A stretch of DNA of 64,000 nucleotides from an uncultured Bacteroidota bacterium (GTDB lineage: Bacteria; Bacteroidota; Bacteroidia; Chitinophagales; Chitinophagaceae), in contig CAIRES010000011.1 of assembly GCA_903877645.1 (NCBI GenBank), positions 1-64,000 on the forward strand, read 5' to 3'. Of the stretch, positions 1 through 8,702 are shown piece after piece. Positions within the stretch are counted from its first letter, which is position 1. Every line of letters begins with the position of its first letter. A model generated the notes under the pieces. It saw nothing but the letters and a program-made list of their open reading frames with translations. It was not told where the DNA came from and ran no database searches. The position numbers were made by a program, and so were the translations under genes.

Positions 1-314
1 ATACAGCGTTCCATTCTGCTCATTCTTTAATTCTGTAAATTCTGATTCAAACAAATGGGTGTGCAACGATAGTGCAACAGTGCGCAAGAATGTGGCAAAA
101 GAGTGCAACAATAGTGCAAAAAGTGAGCAGGAAAGTGAGCAACTTTATTGCTCATTTCACCCACAACTAATTGATTATCAATGATAAGTTGAGCGAAAAA
201 GTGAGCAACAATCCATTTAACCATCCGGAGGGCAATAAAAATTCATTGCCCACAAACAAAATCAGGGCGTAAAGTATTATAGCTGCTATCCCCTATTTAG
301 TATCTTTATATCCT
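1..314. other. Left-edge region, no confident gene; repetitive GTGCAAC/GTGAGCAAC motifs
   Basis: About positions 60-210 contain many imperfect copies of GTGCAAC or GTGAGCAAC. The plus strand is open from base 2 to the stop at 182-184 and would encode a Cys/Asn/Ser-rich tail, so this could be the 3' end of a gene cut by the window edge. The composition is low in complexity and I recognise no domain. A TAnnTTTG-like box (TATCTTTA, 301-308) lies only six bases before the arginase ATG. Confidence 0.4.
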
Positions 315-1262
315 ATGCGCAACATCAAGATCATAGAAGTACGTTCAGAGATTGGGGCAGGCACCCGCGGCGCCAGCCTGGGCATAGATGCCATCAAAAT
401 AGCCGCGCTCGATTTTATGAGCAACCTTTTTGTCAACTTCCCATCAGAGGTGGTGGAGAATGAGAACCGGCTGCTCTATGAGCCTGTAGCCTCTCCCTAC
501 GCCAAGCGCATACAGGGCATCAACACCATGTACGAGCGGGTTTCCAAATCTGTTTGCGAAACCGTAAAATCAGGCCTCTTCCCGTTACTTATATCGGGCG
601 ACCACAGCACTGCGGGCGCTACCATAGCGGGGCTTAAAATGGCCCGTCCCAAGCGCCGCCTCGGTGTGGTATGGATAGATGCCCACGCCGATCTGCACTC
701 CCCCTATACTACCCCATCCGGCAATATGCACGGCATGCCGCTCGCCATCTCCCTCGCCGAAGACAACATCCCCAACCAGGTGCATAACCTTGATGCACCG
801 ACGCTGGAATACTGGAACAAACTAAAGAACATTGGCAAAATATCGCCCAAGATAGAACCGGAAGACATTGTGTTCATTGCCCTCCGCGATTACGAAAAAG
901 AAGAAGAAGCCATCATCAAAAAAGGCAACATTAAAGTGATCAATGTAGCTGAGGTGCGCCGAAAAGGAGTAGAGAATGTACTGCGCCAAACGTTTCTGCA
1001 CCTGGCCAACTGCGATGATATCTATGTATCATTTGATGTGGATAGCCTCGACAGTTCCATATCCCGCGGCACGGGTACCCCGGTGAGCAACGGCCTGCGC
1101 CAGCGCGAAGCAGAAGACCTCATCGCCTCTTTTATGCAACACCACAAGATCTGTTGTTTTGAAATAGCCGAAGTAAACCCAACGCTCGATAAAGAAAACC
1201 TGATGGCCGAAATGGCTTTCAATATATTGCAGCGCAGCGTGAATATATTGTTACTCAACTAA
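315..1262 (+). CDS. rocF: Arginase (ureohydrolase family)
   Basis: Binuclear manganese ureohydrolase, predicted to hydrolyse arginine to ornithine and urea in the cytoplasm. The metal-binding motifs are in the canonical order: GDHS at residues 95-98, DAHADLH at 122-128, and DVD at 241-243 followed by Glu286. The segment SGNMHGMP (about 135-142) is typical of arginases rather than agmatinases or formimidoylglutamases. The length of 315 aa is normal for the family. The ATG at 315 gives the N-terminal beta strand expected of the fold. It converges on the gene ending at 1266, with three bases between them. It is catabolic with respect to the arginine biosynthetic operon at 25.8-34.0 kb. Confidence 0.88.
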   Translation: MRNIKIIEVRSEIGAGTRGASLGIDAIKIAALDFMSNLFVNFPSEVVENENRLLYEPVASPYAKRIQGINTMYERVSKSVCETVKSGLFPLLISGDHSTAGATIAGLKMARPKRRLGVVWIDAHADLHSPYTTPSGNMHGMPLAISLAEDNIPNQVHNLDAPTLEYWNKLKNIGKISPKIEPEDIVFIALRDYEKEEEAIIKKGNIKVINVAEVRRKGVENVLRQTFLHLANCDDIYVSFDVDSLDSSISRGTGTPVSNGLRQREAEDLIASFMQHHKICCFEIAEVNPTLDKENLMAEMAFNILQRSVNILLLN

Positions 1263-1265
1263 GAA

Positions 1266-1787
1266 CTACTTTACGATATAGCATTTGAATGGCCTGCCTT
1301 CAAAAGCTGTACTATCCGGGTAAGTATTGTTAGTGTTTTTTATATACCTCACTATCTTTATCCGGTCGAAAAACAAGCTATCTCCTGCTTTCAGCCTGTC
1401 GGGTATATTTGATGATATGTTGGTGCTGATCGTATCTCCGGGGCAGTATTCCGACGCATAATCAGTAGTAATCAGCGGGTTGCCGATGGAGTCTTCATAA
1501 AGATTTCGCTCAGCGTAGGTGAAAGTAAATTCGAGTACCTTGTACCTGCCTCCCAATGAATCTTTCGAGGTAAGGCGCTGCTTCAACAACTGCATCAGCT
1601 CACCTTTATGCACTGCCCCACCATTGCATTGATAGTTGCCCAGGTACACAGTCGGCATGAATATCTTTTTTGCTGCAGTATTTTTACCTTGCTTGTCAGT
1701 CTTGCCGTTCGCTTTCTGCTGCGCTAAAAGATTAAGGCCCGCTACGAGCAACAATATGGGGAGCAGTATTTTTACAGTACGGTTCAT
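1266..1787 (-). CDS. Secreted protein resembling a stand-alone GldM C-terminal domain
   Basis: 173 aa with a signal peptide at residues 1-22 (hydrophobic core, ending LLAQQ). The body, about residues 45-170, has the spacing I associate with the GldM C-terminal domain: a short strand, a GGA/xHKGEL helix start, 'RYKVLEFTFTY', then 'LKAGDSLFFDRIKIV'. GldM is the periplasmic shaft of the type IX secretion/gliding motor and is normally about 500 aa, with a membrane helix and several domains. Here only the last domain is present, behind a cleavable signal. I see no gldKLN neighbours. The homology is a pattern match by eye and the function is unknown. Confidence 0.55.
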   Translation of the reverse strand: MNRTVKILLPILLLVAGLNLLAQQKANGKTDKQGKNTAAKKIFMPTVYLGNYQCNGGAVHKGELMQLLKQRLTSKDSLGGRYKVLEFTFTYAERNLYEDSIGNPLITTDYASEYCPGDTISTNISSNIPDRLKAGDSLFFDRIKIVRYIKNTNNTYPDSTAFEGRPFKCYIVK

Positions 1788-1913
1788 ATCTTCAAAAATA
1801 AAAAAATATTACGCATCGCACTCTATTTTTTCGGATCAGACCAGCGCATACAGATATATACCGCGATAATTGCTACTGAATGTCTATTTTTGAGGCCCAA
1901 TTCTAATCAGATC

Positions 1914-2336
1914 ATGAGTCCGGATATACTGAATTACCTGCCCCAGCGGCCACCTTTTGTAATGATAGGCGAGTTATTGAGCGCTGATGGCATTGTCACT
2001 ACGTCTACCTACACCATACCCGAAGACAATATACTTGTTACCAACGGCCTCTTTACCGAGCCGGGGCTTATCGAAAATATGGCGCAAACCGCCGGAGCCG
2101 GTACCGGCTACCATGCCAAGCAAAATGGCCTGCCTACTCCACTCGGCTATATAGCCATGATCAAGAATGTACAGATCGCCTCATTGCCAAAAGTGAATGA
2201 CACCATTACCACCATAGTTAATTTCGAGCAGGCCGGGCTGAATTTTCATCACGTAAAAGGCAAAGTGCTGCTGAATGACCGGGAGATCGCATGCTGCGAA
2301 TTCAAAATATTCGTTTCCTCAAACCCTGCCGCATAA
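1914..2336 (+). CDS. FabZ/hotdog-fold 3-hydroxyacyl-ACP dehydratase-like protein
   Basis: 140 aa hotdog-fold protein. The N-terminal 'LPQRPPFVMIGELL' corresponds to the 'LPHRyPFLLvD' opening of FabZ-like dehydratases, with Gln in place of the usual catalytic His. The segment 'EPGLIENMAQTAGAGTGY' is the central helix. An upstream TTG at 1890 is in frame, but the ATG at 1914 places the conserved opening about ten residues from the N-terminus and was chosen. Its stop codon overlaps the next gene's ATG (TAATG), indicating translational coupling with a ketosynthase. Such pairs occur in aryl-polyene/flexirubin clusters, but no other members of such a cluster are visible here. Confidence 0.7.
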   Translation: MSPDILNYLPQRPPFVMIGELLSADGIVTTSTYTIPEDNILVTNGLFTEPGLIENMAQTAGAGTGYHAKQNGLPTPLGYIAMIKNVQIASLPKVNDTITTIVNFEQAGLNFHHVKGKVLLNDREIACCEFKIFVSSNPAA

Positions 2337-3466
2337 TGCTCCCTGTTTATGCTATAGCCACACATATGGCATCGGGCATGGGCAACGGCGCTGTGGCGCA
2401 TTGGCAAGGTATATGCACGGGCAAAACAGGCATAACCCGCAATAACGACGCGGCACTTGATGCACAACCATTCATGGCAGCCCGTATAACACCGCAACTA
2501 TGGCAGGCCATACAATCTCAAACGTTTTCGGCACAGCAACTGTCCCCGTTCGAACAATTAGCCGCCTACTCAGCAAGCCGGGCAATAGAAGAGTCTGAAA
2601 TTTTGCGGGGTTCAACTGATACCGTATTTATACTCGCTACCACCAAGGGCAATATAGAATTACTGGACACAGTACCCGATGACCGCTTACTCTTGCACAA
2701 TTCAGCAAAGTGCATAGCGGCACATCTCGGCATCACAACTACCCCCGTCGTTATTTCGCACGCCTGTGTATCAGGTGTCATCGCATTGCAACATGCTGCC
2801 AGGCTATTGAGATCAGGCCAATACAAGCACGCTGTAGTTACCGGTGCCGACAGGTTCTCCCGCTTTGTGCTCAGCGGCTTCAGGTCTTTCCAGGCCATAT
2901 CTGACGAACCTTGCCGCCCTTTTGATGCGGCACGAAAAGGCATCACCCTTGGTGAAGGTGCGGGCACTATCGTACTCACCACACAAAAAACAGACCACGC
3001 ACAAGCACAAATATTGAGCGGCGCAACGTCTAATGATGCCAACCATATATCCGGCCCATCGCGTACCGGTGAAGAACTGGCATCCGCTATTAGTCGCGCT
3101 GTAAAAGCAGCAGGCATCAAACCTGCGCAAATAGATATGATCTCCGCACACGGTACGGCCACTTTGTATAATGATGAAATGGAGGCAAAAGCATTCGACC
3201 TTGCAGGTTTAATACACGCCCCTGTTCACAGCTTCAAAGGCTATATCGGTCACACACTCGGCGCAGCCGGCATGCTGGAAAGCATCATGATACTGGAAAG
3301 CATGAAACACCAAATGCTCATCCCCTCCGCCGGCTTCGAAGACCTTGGCGTACCAAAAGCATTGAACGTGACCAGGTCGTTACAACCTGCCGCTATCAGC
3401 TACGCTTTAAAAACAGCTTCGGGCTTCGGCGGATGCAATGCGGTGATCATTTGGAAAAAGGAATAA
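2336..3466 (+). CDS. Beta-ketoacyl-ACP synthase (KAS I/II family)
   Basis: 376 aa thiolase-fold condensing enzyme. The Cys-His-His triad is complete: Cys144 in 'SHACVSG', His272 in 'AHGTAT' and His306 in 'GYIGHTLGAAG', with the conserved Lys301. The start was taken at the ATG overlapping the upstream stop (TAATG at 2334-2338). An upstream ATG at 2291 would lie inside the dehydratase gene. It is somewhat shorter than FabF (about 410 aa), with a compact N-terminus. It is coupled to the hotdog protein and probably acts with it on an ACP-bound intermediate. It may be an orphan piece of a polyene or specialised fatty-acid pathway rather than the housekeeping FabF. Confidence 0.82.
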   Translation: MLPVYAIATHMASGMGNGAVAHWQGICTGKTGITRNNDAALDAQPFMAARITPQLWQAIQSQTFSAQQLSPFEQLAAYSASRAIEESEILRGSTDTVFILATTKGNIELLDTVPDDRLLLHNSAKCIAAHLGITTTPVVISHACVSGVIALQHAARLLRSGQYKHAVVTGADRFSRFVLSGFRSFQAISDEPCRPFDAARKGITLGEGAGTIVLTTQKTDHAQAQILSGATSNDANHISGPSRTGEELASAISRAVKAAGIKPAQIDMISAHGTATLYNDEMEAKAFDLAGLIHAPVHSFKGYIGHTLGAAGMLESIMILESMKHQMLIPSAGFEDLGVPKALNVTRSLQPAAISYALKTASGFGGCNAVIIWKKE

Positions 3467-3479
3467 GCTACAAAGAACC

Positions 3480-4664
3480 CTATCCCTCCAGCGCGTTCAC
3501 AGCACACCAAGCCATCATCCCCATGCCGGTGCGCAATGCGTCTTCATCAATATCAAAATGTGCGTTGTGCACCGGGGCTGTAAATTCTTTACCATCTTTA
3601 TTAGTACCAATACGAAAGAAGCAACCGGGCATATGCTGCGTATAAAAACTAAAGTCCTCTCCGGCCATGCGCATATCTAACTCCTTCACGTTGGCATCAC
3701 CAACATAAGCCTTACCCCATCCTTCTGCTTTTGCGGTGAGTGCCGGATCATTAAAAAGTGATGGATAACCTGCCGGTATGTCTATAATAGCTTTTGCGCC
3801 ATAGGCCTCACAGGTATGGTGCACAAAATCTTTGATCCACTTGTGAGCTTCGTACCGCCATTTCTCGTTCATGGTACGAAAGGTGCCCAGCAGTTCCACT
3901 TTATCGGGTATCACATTGGTGGCAAAGCCGCCCTGTATCTTACCGAAGGTGAGCACCGAAGGAATGAGGGGATTGCCCTTGCGCGAGATCACCTGCTGCA
4001 GGCCGGTGATCACCAATGCTGCGATGCTGATGGGGTCCACTGTTTGATGAGGCAATGCTGCGTGGCCGCCCCGGCCCTCTATCGTCAGGTATATCTCGTC
4101 GGCGCTGGCCATATACTGCCCTGCCCTGAAACCTAAAGTACCCGACGGCAAATTTGGATATACATGCAATGCAAAAATGGCTTCAGGCTTTGGGTTATCC
4201 AGCACTCCTTCTTTGATCATCAGGCTGGCTCCCCCGGGATGCATTTCTTCCCCCGGCTGAAAAATGAGTTTTACTGTCCCCTCAAATTCATCGCGCAGGT
4301 CATGCAAGATATGCGCTGCACCCAGCAGGCAACTGGAGTGCACATCGTGCCCGCAGGCATGCATCACCCCGGCGTTTTGCGAGCGGTAATCAGTTTCATT
4401 TAGTTCTTGTATGGGCAGGGCATCCATATCGGCCCGCAGCGCTATACAGCGCTTGCCGGGGTTCCTGCCTTCTATCAGCGCCACTATGCCTGTACCGGCT
4501 ACTCCTCGCTGGTGCTTCACCCCCCACGAGGTTAGTTTTTCAGAAATGAATGCCGATGTGTTATGTTCTTCAAAAGATAATTCGGGATGGGCATGTATAT
4601 GATGGCGTATGGCTTGTACTTCAGGAAAATAAGTCGCCGCCTTTTCTTGTATCTTCAATAGCAT
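3480..4664 (-). CDS. M20 family amidohydrolase (N-acyl-amino-acid / hippurate hydrolase type)
   Basis: 394 aa metallopeptidase of the M20D type. Metal and catalytic motifs are visible: 'ADMDALP', 'MHACGHDVH' and 'FQPGEE', followed by a dimerisation domain and a C-terminal 'MAGEDFSFY'. Members cleave N-acyl or N-aroyl groups from amino acids, or amide conjugates such as IAA-amino acids and N-acetyl-diaminopimelate. The exact substrate cannot be told from the sequence. There is no signal peptide, so it is probably cytoplasmic. It converges with the ketosynthase gene and lies 38 bases downstream of the SPOR-protein gene on the same strand. Confidence 0.85.
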   Translation of the reverse strand: MLLKIQEKAATYFPEVQAIRHHIHAHPELSFEEHNTSAFISEKLTSWGVKHQRGVAGTGIVALIEGRNPGKRCIALRADMDALPIQELNETDYRSQNAGVMHACGHDVHSSCLLGAAHILHDLRDEFEGTVKLIFQPGEEMHPGGASLMIKEGVLDNPKPEAIFALHVYPNLPSGTLGFRAGQYMASADEIYLTIEGRGGHAALPHQTVDPISIAALVITGLQQVISRKGNPLIPSVLTFGKIQGGFATNVIPDKVELLGTFRTMNEKWRYEAHKWIKDFVHHTCEAYGAKAIIDIPAGYPSLFNDPALTAKAEGWGKAYVGDANVKELDMRMAGEDFSFYTQHMPGCFFRIGTNKDGKEFTAPVHNAHFDIDEDALRTGMGMMAWCAVNALEG

Positions 4665-4702
4665 TTATAAGTTGATTTTAAGTAAGGCATGGAAGCCAAT
4701 AG

Positions 4703-5335
4703 TTAAAAAGTACTGATCGTAATAATGTCGGGCACTATCATGCTGGGATTATAGGTCGAATTGGCTTCGCGCAGCATGCCCACAGCATCACTGCGGTTGC
4801 GGTAGTTGCCCACCTTCACACGGAAGCAGGGCGGCACAAAGGTGAGGTAGGTAGGCACACCCGGGTTATTGCGCATGAACTCGCTTTTTATAGAAAGTGC
4901 TTTATTCCGGTCGGTGCCGTTATATATCTGCACCCTGAAACCCTTGCCCGAATAGATCACCTTCACGTTCCTTACAGGCGGCGTCCATCCTGCTGCATGC
5001 CCTTTCACCGTCGATGGCAAAGGCTTTATCTTCGCCTCTGCCGGTGGTCCGTAAAGCGCTACAGAAGCTACTGCTCCCGGTTTTAAGACTGTATTATCAA
5101 TGATCGTATTCTCAGCCAGTGCCCGCTTTGAGACATCAGCAGGGCTTGGGTGTGCATTTTTTACAGTCGCCCTGTGCGTTACTACCGCCGCTGAGGCCAC
5201 CTCATCATCATTATGTTGTTTTTTCAGCAGTGCCGATAACCGCGGATCAGAATGTACCACCACATTATCCTGCGCACGCAGGCGCTGCGGCAACAGCAGC
5301 AATAAAACGAACGCTATGTGGTACGGGGTTTTCAT
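4703..5335 (-). CDS. Secreted SPOR-domain protein
   Basis: 210 aa with an N-terminal signal peptide (residues 1-21, ending LRA/Q). The middle is a low-complexity linker rich in Ala, Val and Lys. The C-terminal part, about 130-205, fits a SPOR fold: 'FRVQIYNGTDRNKALSIKSEF' starts the first strand and helix, and 'PCFRVKVGNYRNRSDAVGML' the second repeat. SPOR domains bind denuded glycan strands of peptidoglycan, so a periplasmic or envelope role is likely. It starts three bases after the deoC stop, so the two are probably co-transcribed, although a functional link is not obvious. Confidence 0.75.
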   Translation of the reverse strand: MKTPYHIAFVLLLLLPQRLRAQDNVVVHSDPRLSALLKKQHNDDEVASAAVVTHRATVKNAHPSPADVSKRALAENTIIDNTVLKPGAVASVALYGPPAEAKIKPLPSTVKGHAAGWTPPVRNVKVIYSGKGFRVQIYNGTDRNKALSIKSEFMRNNPGVPTYLTFVPPCFRVKVGNYRNRSDAVGMLREANSTYNPSMIVPDIITISTF

Positions 5336-5338
5336 TAA

Positions 5339-6019
5339 CTACTTATTGTTTTTGCCTGCCTCCCTGCTTTCTTTCATGATCTGCATACTGGCAGAGCAGC
5401 CCAACCTGGTAGCGCCCGCATCTATCAGCTCCTTTGCAAAGGCATAGGTGCGTATACCGCCCGATGCTTTGATACCTATGCGCCTGGGCAGGTGGGCGTG
5501 CATAAGGGTCACAGCATCTACCGTCACTCCCTTATCTGCATATCCCGTAGAAGACTTCATGTAATCTATATCATAATTGCCATAGAGTGCACAACAGGCC
5601 AGCAATTCATCATCTGTAAGCATACCGCTCTCCACGATTACTTTCATCACTTTCCCTGCATCGTATACAGGCTTCAGGCATTCTTTTATTTCATCCTCCA
5701 GGTGTTTCCAGTCGCCGCTTTTTAATGCGCTCAGGTCTATGACCATGTCCAGCTCATCTGCGCGCAGCGCCAAAGCATCCTGTATCTCCTTTACCTTAGT
5801 ATCTATACCACTGAACCCAAGCGGAAAACCGATCACCGTAGCCACCTTTACCCCCGATCCGTCCAGCAGCTTCCTGGCACCTGCCACATATTTTGGTGGT
5901 ATACATACGGCAGCAAAATTTTCCATAGACGCCTCAAGGCATAGCTTATCCACATCAGATATGGAGGTAGACTGCTTTAATGCGGTATGATCTATGTACG
6001 ACGCTAAGTTGAATTGCAT
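5339..6019 (-). CDS. deoC: Deoxyribose-phosphate aldolase
   Basis: 226 aa class I aldolase that interconverts 2-deoxyribose-5-phosphate with glyceraldehyde-3-phosphate and acetaldehyde in deoxynucleoside catabolism. The Schiff-base lysine is Lys155 in 'MKSSTGY', and the second catalytic lysine is Lys184 in 'GIKASGGI'. 'ELDMVIDL' near residue 90 carries the conserved acidic positions. The opening 'YIDHTALK' matches the family start ('DHTLLK'). Its length is typical of the short bacterial DeoC form. It lies directly upstream of the SPOR gene on the same strand and downstream of icd, with about 110 bases between. Confidence 0.93.
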   Translation of the reverse strand: MQFNLASYIDHTALKQSTSISDVDKLCLEASMENFAAVCIPPKYVAGARKLLDGSGVKVATVIGFPLGFSGIDTKVKEIQDALALRADELDMVIDLSALKSGDWKHLEDEIKECLKPVYDAGKVMKVIVESGMLTDDELLACCALYGNYDIDYMKSSTGYADKGVTVDAVTLMHAHLPRRIGIKASGGIRTYAFAKELIDAGATRLGCSASMQIMKESREAGKNNK

Positions 6020-6130
6020 GAGTATCCCTTAACACGGGGATTACAAATTTAACTTAAATCAATCTAATTTAATAGGCTTTTCCTAAAGAAATTACCTGCA
6101 ACTCCCAATCTGCGTGAACTTTCCAAACGA

Positions 6131-7405
6131 CTACTTCAAGTTTTTCACTATCTCCTCCGCAAACTCGCTGGTTTTCAGCAAAGTAGCGTTGTGCATCAGG
6201 TTGAAGAAATCGATGGTCACCCTTTTCCGCTTAATGGTAGTGGCCAACGCCTCTTCTATACTCACGGCAGCCTCATGCCAGCCCATGTATTCCAGCATCA
6301 TTACACCACTCAGCAGCAGGGATGATGGATTCATGGTATTGGTATTGGCAAACCTCGGCGCAGTACCATGGGTAGCCTCAAATACAGCATAACCGGTCTT
6401 ATAGTTGATATTGGCACCGGGCGATATCCCAATACCGCCCACTGCAGCCGCCGCCGAATCAGATATATAGTCTCCGTTCAGGTTCAGGGTAGCTACCACC
6501 GAGTAATCCTTTGGCGACAGCAATATCTGCTGTAAGAAATTATCGGCTATTACATCCTTTACGATTAGTTTACCCAGCGCTTCCGCATTCTTCATTTTTG
6601 CGTTTGCTGCGTCTTCGCCCTGCGTTTTCTTAGCATTCTCCCATTGCCCCCACGTGTATACCTTATCGCCAAACTCACGCTCGGCCAGCTCATAACCCCA
6701 TATCTTAAAGCCACCTTCGGTGTACTTCATGATATTGCCCTTGTGCACCAGCGTTACCGATGGCAGTTTGTGCTCCAGTGCATACTCAATAGCCGCGCGC
6801 ACCAGCCTTTCACTACCTTCTTTTGATACCGGCTTGATCCCTATTGCCGATGATTCCGGGAAACGGATCTTCTTGCCCACACCCATTTCATTGGTCAGGA
6901 AATCGATCATCTTTTTTACCTCTGGCGTACCGTTGGCAAATTCTATACCTGCATAGATGTCTTCCGTATTCTCCCTGAAGATTACCATGTTCACATTCTC
7001 GGGGTGCACCACAGGTGATGGCACACCTTTATACCACTTCACGGGGCGCAGGCACACATACAGGTCCAGCTCCTGGCGCATAGCCACATTCAGTGAGCGG
7101 ATGCCACCACCCACAGGAGTGGTCAGTGGGCCTTTTATAGATACCAGGTACTCCTTTGCCGCATCAAGCGTAGCCGCAGGCAGCCATTCGCCTGTTTGGT
7201 TAAACGCCTTTTCACCGGCCAGTATCTCCTTCCATTCTATTTTGCGCTTGCCGCCATAAGTTTTGGCCACAGCAGCATCCAGCACCATTTTGCTGGCGCT
7301 CCACACATCCGGCCCTATGCCGTCTCCTTCTATAAATGGAATGATTGGTTGGTCCGGTACATTCAGGCGGCCATCCTGACCCATGGTTATCTTCTGCGGA
7401 TTCAT
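6131..7405 (-). CDS. icd: Isocitrate dehydrogenase, NADP-dependent type
   Basis: 424 aa TCA-cycle enzyme that oxidatively decarboxylates isocitrate to 2-oxoglutarate. Visible motifs include '[12 protein letters not shown]' near residue 25, '[13 protein letters not shown]' with Ser104 at the position equivalent to the E. coli phosphorylation serine, '[11 protein letters not shown]', and '[12 protein letters not shown]' near the coenzyme site. The length and order fit the homodimeric E. coli-type enzyme rather than the monomeric form. A perfect TAnnTTTG box (TATCTTTG, minus strand 7438-7431) lies just upstream of the ATG. Confidence 0.93.
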   Translation of the reverse strand: MNPQKITMGQDGRLNVPDQPIIPFIEGDGIGPDVWSASKMVLDAAVAKTYGGKRKIEWKEILAGEKAFNQTGEWLPAATLDAAKEYLVSIKGPLTTPVGGGIRSLNVAMRQELDLYVCLRPVKWYKGVPSPVVHPENVNMVIFRENTEDIYAGIEFANGTPEVKKMIDFLTNEMGVGKKIRFPESSAIGIKPVSKEGSERLVRAAIEYALEHKLPSVTLVHKGNIMKYTEGGFKIWGYELAEREFGDKVYTWGQWENAKKTQGEDAANAKMKNAEALGKLIVKDVIADNFLQQILLSPKDYSVVATLNLNGDYISDSAAAAVGGIGISPGANINYKTGYAVFEATHGTAPRFANTNTMNPSSLLLSGVMMLEYMGWHEAAVSIEEALATTIKRKRVTIDFFNLMHNATLLKTSEFAEEIVKNLK

Positions 7406-7430
7406 ATTATTTTTTTAGCAATTGAGGCCG

Positions 7431-7438
7431 CAAAGATA
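7431..7438 (-). promoter_or_regulatory. icd: Bacteroidota -7 promoter box upstream of icd
   Basis: Minus-strand TATCTTTG is an exact match to the Bacteroidota -7 consensus TAnnTTTG and lies 26 bases before the icd ATG. I see no clear -33 TTTG at the ideal distance, so the call rests on one box and its position. Confidence 0.5.
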
Positions 7439-7561
7439 AAACTTTATTGCCATCCTGCCGACGAAGTAAACATTATACCAATAGAAAATTCTTGTATTAC
7501 CCGAATTCCTAACGAAAGAGAATGCAGTTAGCGTCATTGCTACTATTAAATATCCGATGCA

Positions 7562-7601
7562 ACGGTCGCTTGCCTGCCAGCTGCCGCTTTAGCGAAGGAG
7601 G
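7562..7601. repeat. Intergenic GC-rich element of the 'CTTTAGCGAAGGAGG' type
   Basis: The 362-base gap 7406-7767 contains no convincing gene. It includes a segment with CTGCCAGCTGCCGCTTT followed by AGCGAAGGAGG and a ten-T run. I associate this wording with a short repeat scattered through intergenic regions of Bacteroidota genomes. A 62-codon open frame across it (7522-7710) has no start-site signal or recognisable domain and was not called. Confidence 0.4.
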
Positions 7602-7718
7602 TTTTTTTTTTGTAATCTTATTGAATAAATGCGCGATAGCAGTAACTGCAATTTTGCAATGTGGCATTTTGATAACTGCCTATTGTAATGCTTATGATGA
7701 ACGAGACTAAAAATGATC

Positions 7719-7741
7719 AAGGCAACCATTGTGGCTGCCTT
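7719..7741 (-). terminator. Intrinsic terminator-like hairpin downstream of the DUF5777 gene
   Basis: AAGGCAACC (7719-7727) and GGCTGCCTT (7733-7741) form a nine-base-pair stem with one mismatch and a five-base loop. On the minus strand it is followed by GATCATTTTT. It lies 27 bases after the stop of the DUF5777 gene, the last gene of the minus-strand module. Confidence 0.6.
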
Positions 7742-7767
7742 AATGCTTCATAGTGTTAGGCTTTATT

Positions 7768-8682
7768 TTATTGTCTAAACTCTTTTGGTTTTACGACAGT
7801 GAAGACACGGGAGATGTTGAAGCCAAAGTGGATGTCGCCTTTTGACCAACTATCTGTTGTTTGGCCAATGAATGTGCGCTCGGTCATGCCGGGGGCATTG
7901 GTGAGCATAAGCTGGAATACGTGGCCGCCGGTTTCGATGTCGATGCCGATCGAAGCGTAGTTGTACGTTTTACTGCCATTATAAAGCATGTCAGTGTTAT
8001 TGAGCCTGTAATAATATTCGCCGGTAATGGCTATGCGGCGACTAACTTTTATCCTGCCACCAACGCCGATGGCAAATGTATTGTTGTCTGAATTGGTACT
8101 ATCCACCAGGTTGTAGTGAACTATTGTTGGCATTAACTGCAATGAAAGCCAGTCATTAAACTTGCGGGCTACCAGTACCTGGTTGGTGAAAAAGAGCCGG
8201 TTCGAATATTCCCATGTGTCGCCGGCTGGCAGGGTTGGAGCTGGGGTTGTCTGTATGGAGATATTGCCAAAGTAACTGACAGATACCGGCATCCCTTGTT
8301 TGCGCTGGGTAAGCAGTTTTAATTTTACAAAACCATCATCCTCTTTATTGAGTGTATTGTGGCCAATGCCCACCATTAACCATTTAGTAATGCCATAATC
8401 AAGACCGAGGCGCGTAGTGGCATCATCAAGGCCAAAGAAATTCTGTGATCCCTGGTTTAGTTGTCCGAAGCGGTGCGAGATCCTGAAATCGAGGACGCCT
8501 GCTCCGAGATTCTCCACGCTGCTACCATTGATGATACGGGTGGCTTTGAATGTGGCAGATACCGTTTCTTTTTTAGAAAGTGGTGCTGTTTTGTCCAGCA
8601 TATCCATTAAACTGTCTGTCTGGGCATAGGATGAGGTTATTCCCAGCAAACAAACAGCAGTGAGCAAAAAACTTCTACGCAT
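7768..8682 (-). CDS. DUF5777 family outer-membrane beta-barrel protein (copy 1)
   Basis: 304 aa with a signal peptide at residues 1-20 (ending SYAQ) and a body of alternating beta strands ending in an amphipathic barrel strand. The motifs 'TRIING', 'DFRISHRFG', 'DYGITKWLMVGIG', 'SIGIDIETGGHVFQL' and 'TERTFIGQT' are shared almost word for word with the protein at 12487-13437, so the two are paralogues. The family is uncharacterised. It is the last gene of a four-gene minus-strand run (OB-fold, cytochrome-like, YceI, DUF5777), suggesting an envelope function linked to electron transfer or lipid-soluble cofactors. That link is inference. Confidence 0.8.
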   Translation of the reverse strand: MRRSFLLTAVCLLGITSSYAQTDSLMDMLDKTAPLSKKETVSATFKATRIINGSSVENLGAGVLDFRISHRFGQLNQGSQNFFGLDDATTRLGLDYGITKWLMVGIGHNTLNKEDDGFVKLKLLTQRKQGMPVSVSYFGNISIQTTPAPTLPAGDTWEYSNRLFFTNQVLVARKFNDWLSLQLMPTIVHYNLVDSTNSDNNTFAIGVGGRIKVSRRIAITGEYYYRLNNTDMLYNGSKTYNYASIGIDIETGGHVFQLMLTNAPGMTERTFIGQTTDSWSKGDIHFGFNISRVFTVVKPKEFRQ

Positions 8683-8702
8683 AATCAGTGTGTGTTATTG
8701 AT

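Noticed and set aside
27-224. 65-codon minus-strand ORF in the left-edge repetitive region
   Set aside because: It is made from the repeated GTGCAAC words, has no start signal, and no recognisable domain. The plus-strand frame is as likely or more so.
7522-7710. 62-codon plus-strand ORF between icd and the DUF5777 gene
   Set aside because: It overlaps an intergenic repeat, has no promoter or domain and poor codon pattern.
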